7,129 nucleotides of DNA from contig DBHE01000214.1 of the NCBI GenBank assembly GCA_002296055.1, positions 1 to 7,129 of the forward strand. Reading direction: 5' to 3'. The translations under genes and the position numbers were made by a program. This DNA is from Pseudomonadaceae bacterium UBA836 (GTDB lineage: Bacteria; Pseudomonadota; Gammaproteobacteria; Pseudomonadales; Pseudomonadaceae). Below, one piece after another: positions 5,942-7,129 of this stretch. The notes under the pieces were generated by a model. It was given only the letters and a program-made list of their open reading frames with translations. It was not told the origin of the DNA and ran no database searches. Position 1 is the first letter of the stretch. Each line of letters starts with the position of its first letter.

Positions 5942-6913
5942 CTAGCCGGCCAAGGCCGACCACTCCTGCCGCAGCCAATGCTGCAGCGCCTGCGCCAGCT
6001 GTACCGGATTGCCCTGACGCTGACTAAAGCCCGCCGCTCGCACCGCCTCTGGCATGGTTGAGCAACTGGCGCTGTCGGCGTCCTGGGTCCAGACCTCGAT
6101 ACCCTGCCGGCGCATGCGTCCGCAGGCCTCGACCCCATCCTCGCCCATGCCGCTGAAGATGATCGCGCCACAGGCCGGGCCGAAGCCATCGCACACGGCA
6201 TCCAGCACCGCTGCGATGGACGGCCGATAGGGGCCGGGCCAGGGTGCGTCACTGAGCAGCACCTCACCATCGACACCAAACCCCAGGCGGCGGGCGATGG
6301 GTGCAACCAGTACTTCGCCCGCTTGCAGATGCGCACCGGGCTGGCAATTGAGAATGCGCCAGTCGTTCTGCCGGCCGAGTATCTGCGGTAATTGCTGCTC
6401 AAAGCCGGCATCGATGTGCTGCGCGTAGATAAAGGCGACGGGCAGGTCAGCCGGCAGACAGTCGAGAAAGGTTTTGACCGCGGCCGGCCCGCCCAGCGAG
6501 GCGCCCAGCACCCAGACGCACGGCGCCGGCTGCGGCCGCACCGAAGGCACCAGCAGGCTCGGCAGGCTTGGCGCCTGGCCAGCCGCCGGCTCACCCAGCA
6601 GCGGCAGCAGCTTGCCATACAGGCGCCGCTGCCAACGGGGGTAATCTTCGCTATCCTCGGCGGGAATCTCGCCGGCACCCAGCAACACAGGCACCGCACT
6701 GTGCTCCAGCAGCCAGTCGGTCAACGGCGACTCTTCAGCCAGCTCCAACAGCCAGGCATCAGTCTGCACCTGGGCCAGTGCGCCAGCGCCCAGACTCGCC
6801 GGGTCATCGGCAAACACGACCGCGTAGCCGAAGTCAGCCAGCACTTGCGCCAACTGCCGACGCTTGCCGGCCTGCCCAGCCAGTAGCGCTATAGCGGGCG
6901 TGATCTCAGTCAC
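5942..6913 (-). CDS. chpB: CheB-like protein-glutamate methylesterase of the Pil-Chp system
   Basis: A 323-aa CheB-family enzyme that should remove methyl groups from the Pil-Chp receptor (PilJ), opposing the methyltransferase PilK, and so reset twitching/surface signalling. The C-terminal catalytic domain (about 130-320) keeps the triad: Ser139 in GASLGGPAAVK, His166 in AQHIDAGF, Asp259 in FSGMGEDG. The spacing fits E. coli CheB Ser164/His190/Asp286. The N-terminal 105 residues look receiver-like but lack the acidic pair near residue 12, and Glu57 (DAWLLEL) takes the place expected for the phosphoacceptor Asp. A Pro/Ser-rich linker spans about 108-130. The GTG start at 6913 overlaps the chpA stop by 8 bases with only a weak ribosome site, so translation is probably coupled to chpA. 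Family assignment is firm; the symbol follows from the neighbours. Confidence 0.92.
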   Translation of the reverse strand: MTEITPAIALLAGQAGKRRQLAQVLADFGYAVVFADDPASLGAGALAQVQTDAWLLELAEESPLTDWLLEHSAVPVLLGAGEIPAEDSEDYPRWQRRLYGKLLPLLGEPAAGQAPSLPSLLVPSVRPQPAPCVWVLGASLGGPAAVKTFLDCLPADLPVAFIYAQHIDAGFEQQLPQILGRQNDWRILNCQPGAHLQAGEVLVAPIARRLGFGVDGEVLLSDAPWPGPYRPSIAAVLDAVCDGFGPACGAIIFSGMGEDGVEACGRMRRQGIEVWTQDADSASCSTMPEAVRAAGFSQRQGNPVQLAQALQHWLRQEWSALAG

Positions 6914-7129
6914 CCGCAGCTACCAGCTCGGCAATCACCTCCAGCAACTGAGCTTCCTGATAGGGCTTGCCAAGGTACTCGTTGACCCCGATCGACAGCG
7001 CCCGCTCCCGGTGCTTCTCGCCGGTACGCGAGGTGATCATGATGATCGGCAGCTGCGACAAGCGCTCATCGTGGCGTACCAGTGTGGCCACCTCAAAGCC
7101 ATCCATGCGCGGCATTTCGATGTCCAGCA
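6906..7129 (-). CDS. chpA: C-terminal receiver domain of the ChpA kinase (runs off the right edge)
   Basis: Last 73 codons plus stop of a receiver domain open to the window edge; 2 further bases belong to a cut codon. It begins LDIEMPRMDGFEVA, where the first Asp (second visible residue) is the phosphoacceptor. The conserved Thr/Ser follows in PIIMITSRTG, and the Lys in NEYLGKPYQEAQLLEV. A hybrid CheA-type kinase ending in such a domain directly before a CheB-like and a CheW-like gene is ChpA, the large polar kinase with many Hpt domains that controls type IV pilus extension and retraction through PilG/PilH. The rest of the protein is outside the window, so the identification rests on this domain and on synteny. 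A separate CheY-like protein is formally possible but less likely. Confidence 0.85.
   Translation of the reverse strand, partial: LDIEMPRMDGFEVATLVRHDERLSQLPIIMITSRTGEKHRERALSIGVNEYLGKPYQEAQLLEVIAELVAAGD

Noticed and set aside
5902..6699. 265-codon minus-strand frame inside chpB
   Set aside because: Same strand but a different frame from chpB, rich in Arg, Cys, Ser and Trp, whereas the chpB frame carries the complete CheB catalytic triad.
1..7129. Mobile element, CRISPR, defence island, tRNA or phage signs
   Set aside because: No direct-repeat arrays, transposase or integrase reading frames, or tRNA-like cloverleaf were seen. Every long coding stretch is a known core gene of even composition.

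Overview
The window reads as ordinary chromosomal core DNA from a high-GC gammaproteobacterium, almost certainly of the Pseudomonadaceae. The basis is gene identity and order. The block gshA / PaaI-type thioesterase / tex / amgR(ompR) / amgS(envZ) matches, from established knowledge, the Pseudomonas aeruginosa order PA5203-PA5199. The right end matches the 3' end of the Pil-Chp chemosensory cluster (chpA-chpB-chpC, PA0413-PA0415). In P. aeruginosa PAO1 these two blocks are far apart. Their direct contact here suggests a different branch of the family; genus or species cannot be fixed from this sequence.

Layout: positions 1-396 (minus) hold the N-terminal 132 codons of glutamate-cysteine ligase, with a TTG start. 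Positions 397-475 hold its probable promoter and a small GC-rich hairpin. Positions 476-880 (minus) encode a 134-aa hotdog thioesterase lying 4 bp downstream of tex (885-3215, minus), so the two are probably co-transcribed. Positions 3216-3408 form the divergent control region between tex and amgR. Positions 3409-5435 (plus) are a response regulator/sensor kinase pair with a 4-bp GTGA overlap. Positions 5436-7129 (minus) are chpC, chpB and the last receiver domain of chpA, with chpB overlapping chpA by 8 bp. amgS and chpC converge with no base between their stop codons.

Functions: the left half covers glutathione synthesis, acyl-CoA hydrolysis and an RNA-binding accessory factor. The centre is an EnvZ/OmpR-type envelope-stress system, which in P. 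aeruginosa (AmgRS) is linked to aminoglycoside tolerance. The right end supplies the adaptation esterase, a CheW-like adaptor and the terminal receiver of the kinase that controls type IV pilus twitching and surface sensing.

I saw no mobile element, CRISPR array, tRNA, rRNA or phage feature. I do not see a previously undescribed system. The points most worth a second look are the abutting convergent junction of amgS and chpC (with no chpD/chpE after chpC), the N-terminal receiver-like domain of ChpB that lacks phosphorylation residues, and the possible AmgR site and inverted repeat upstream of amgR.
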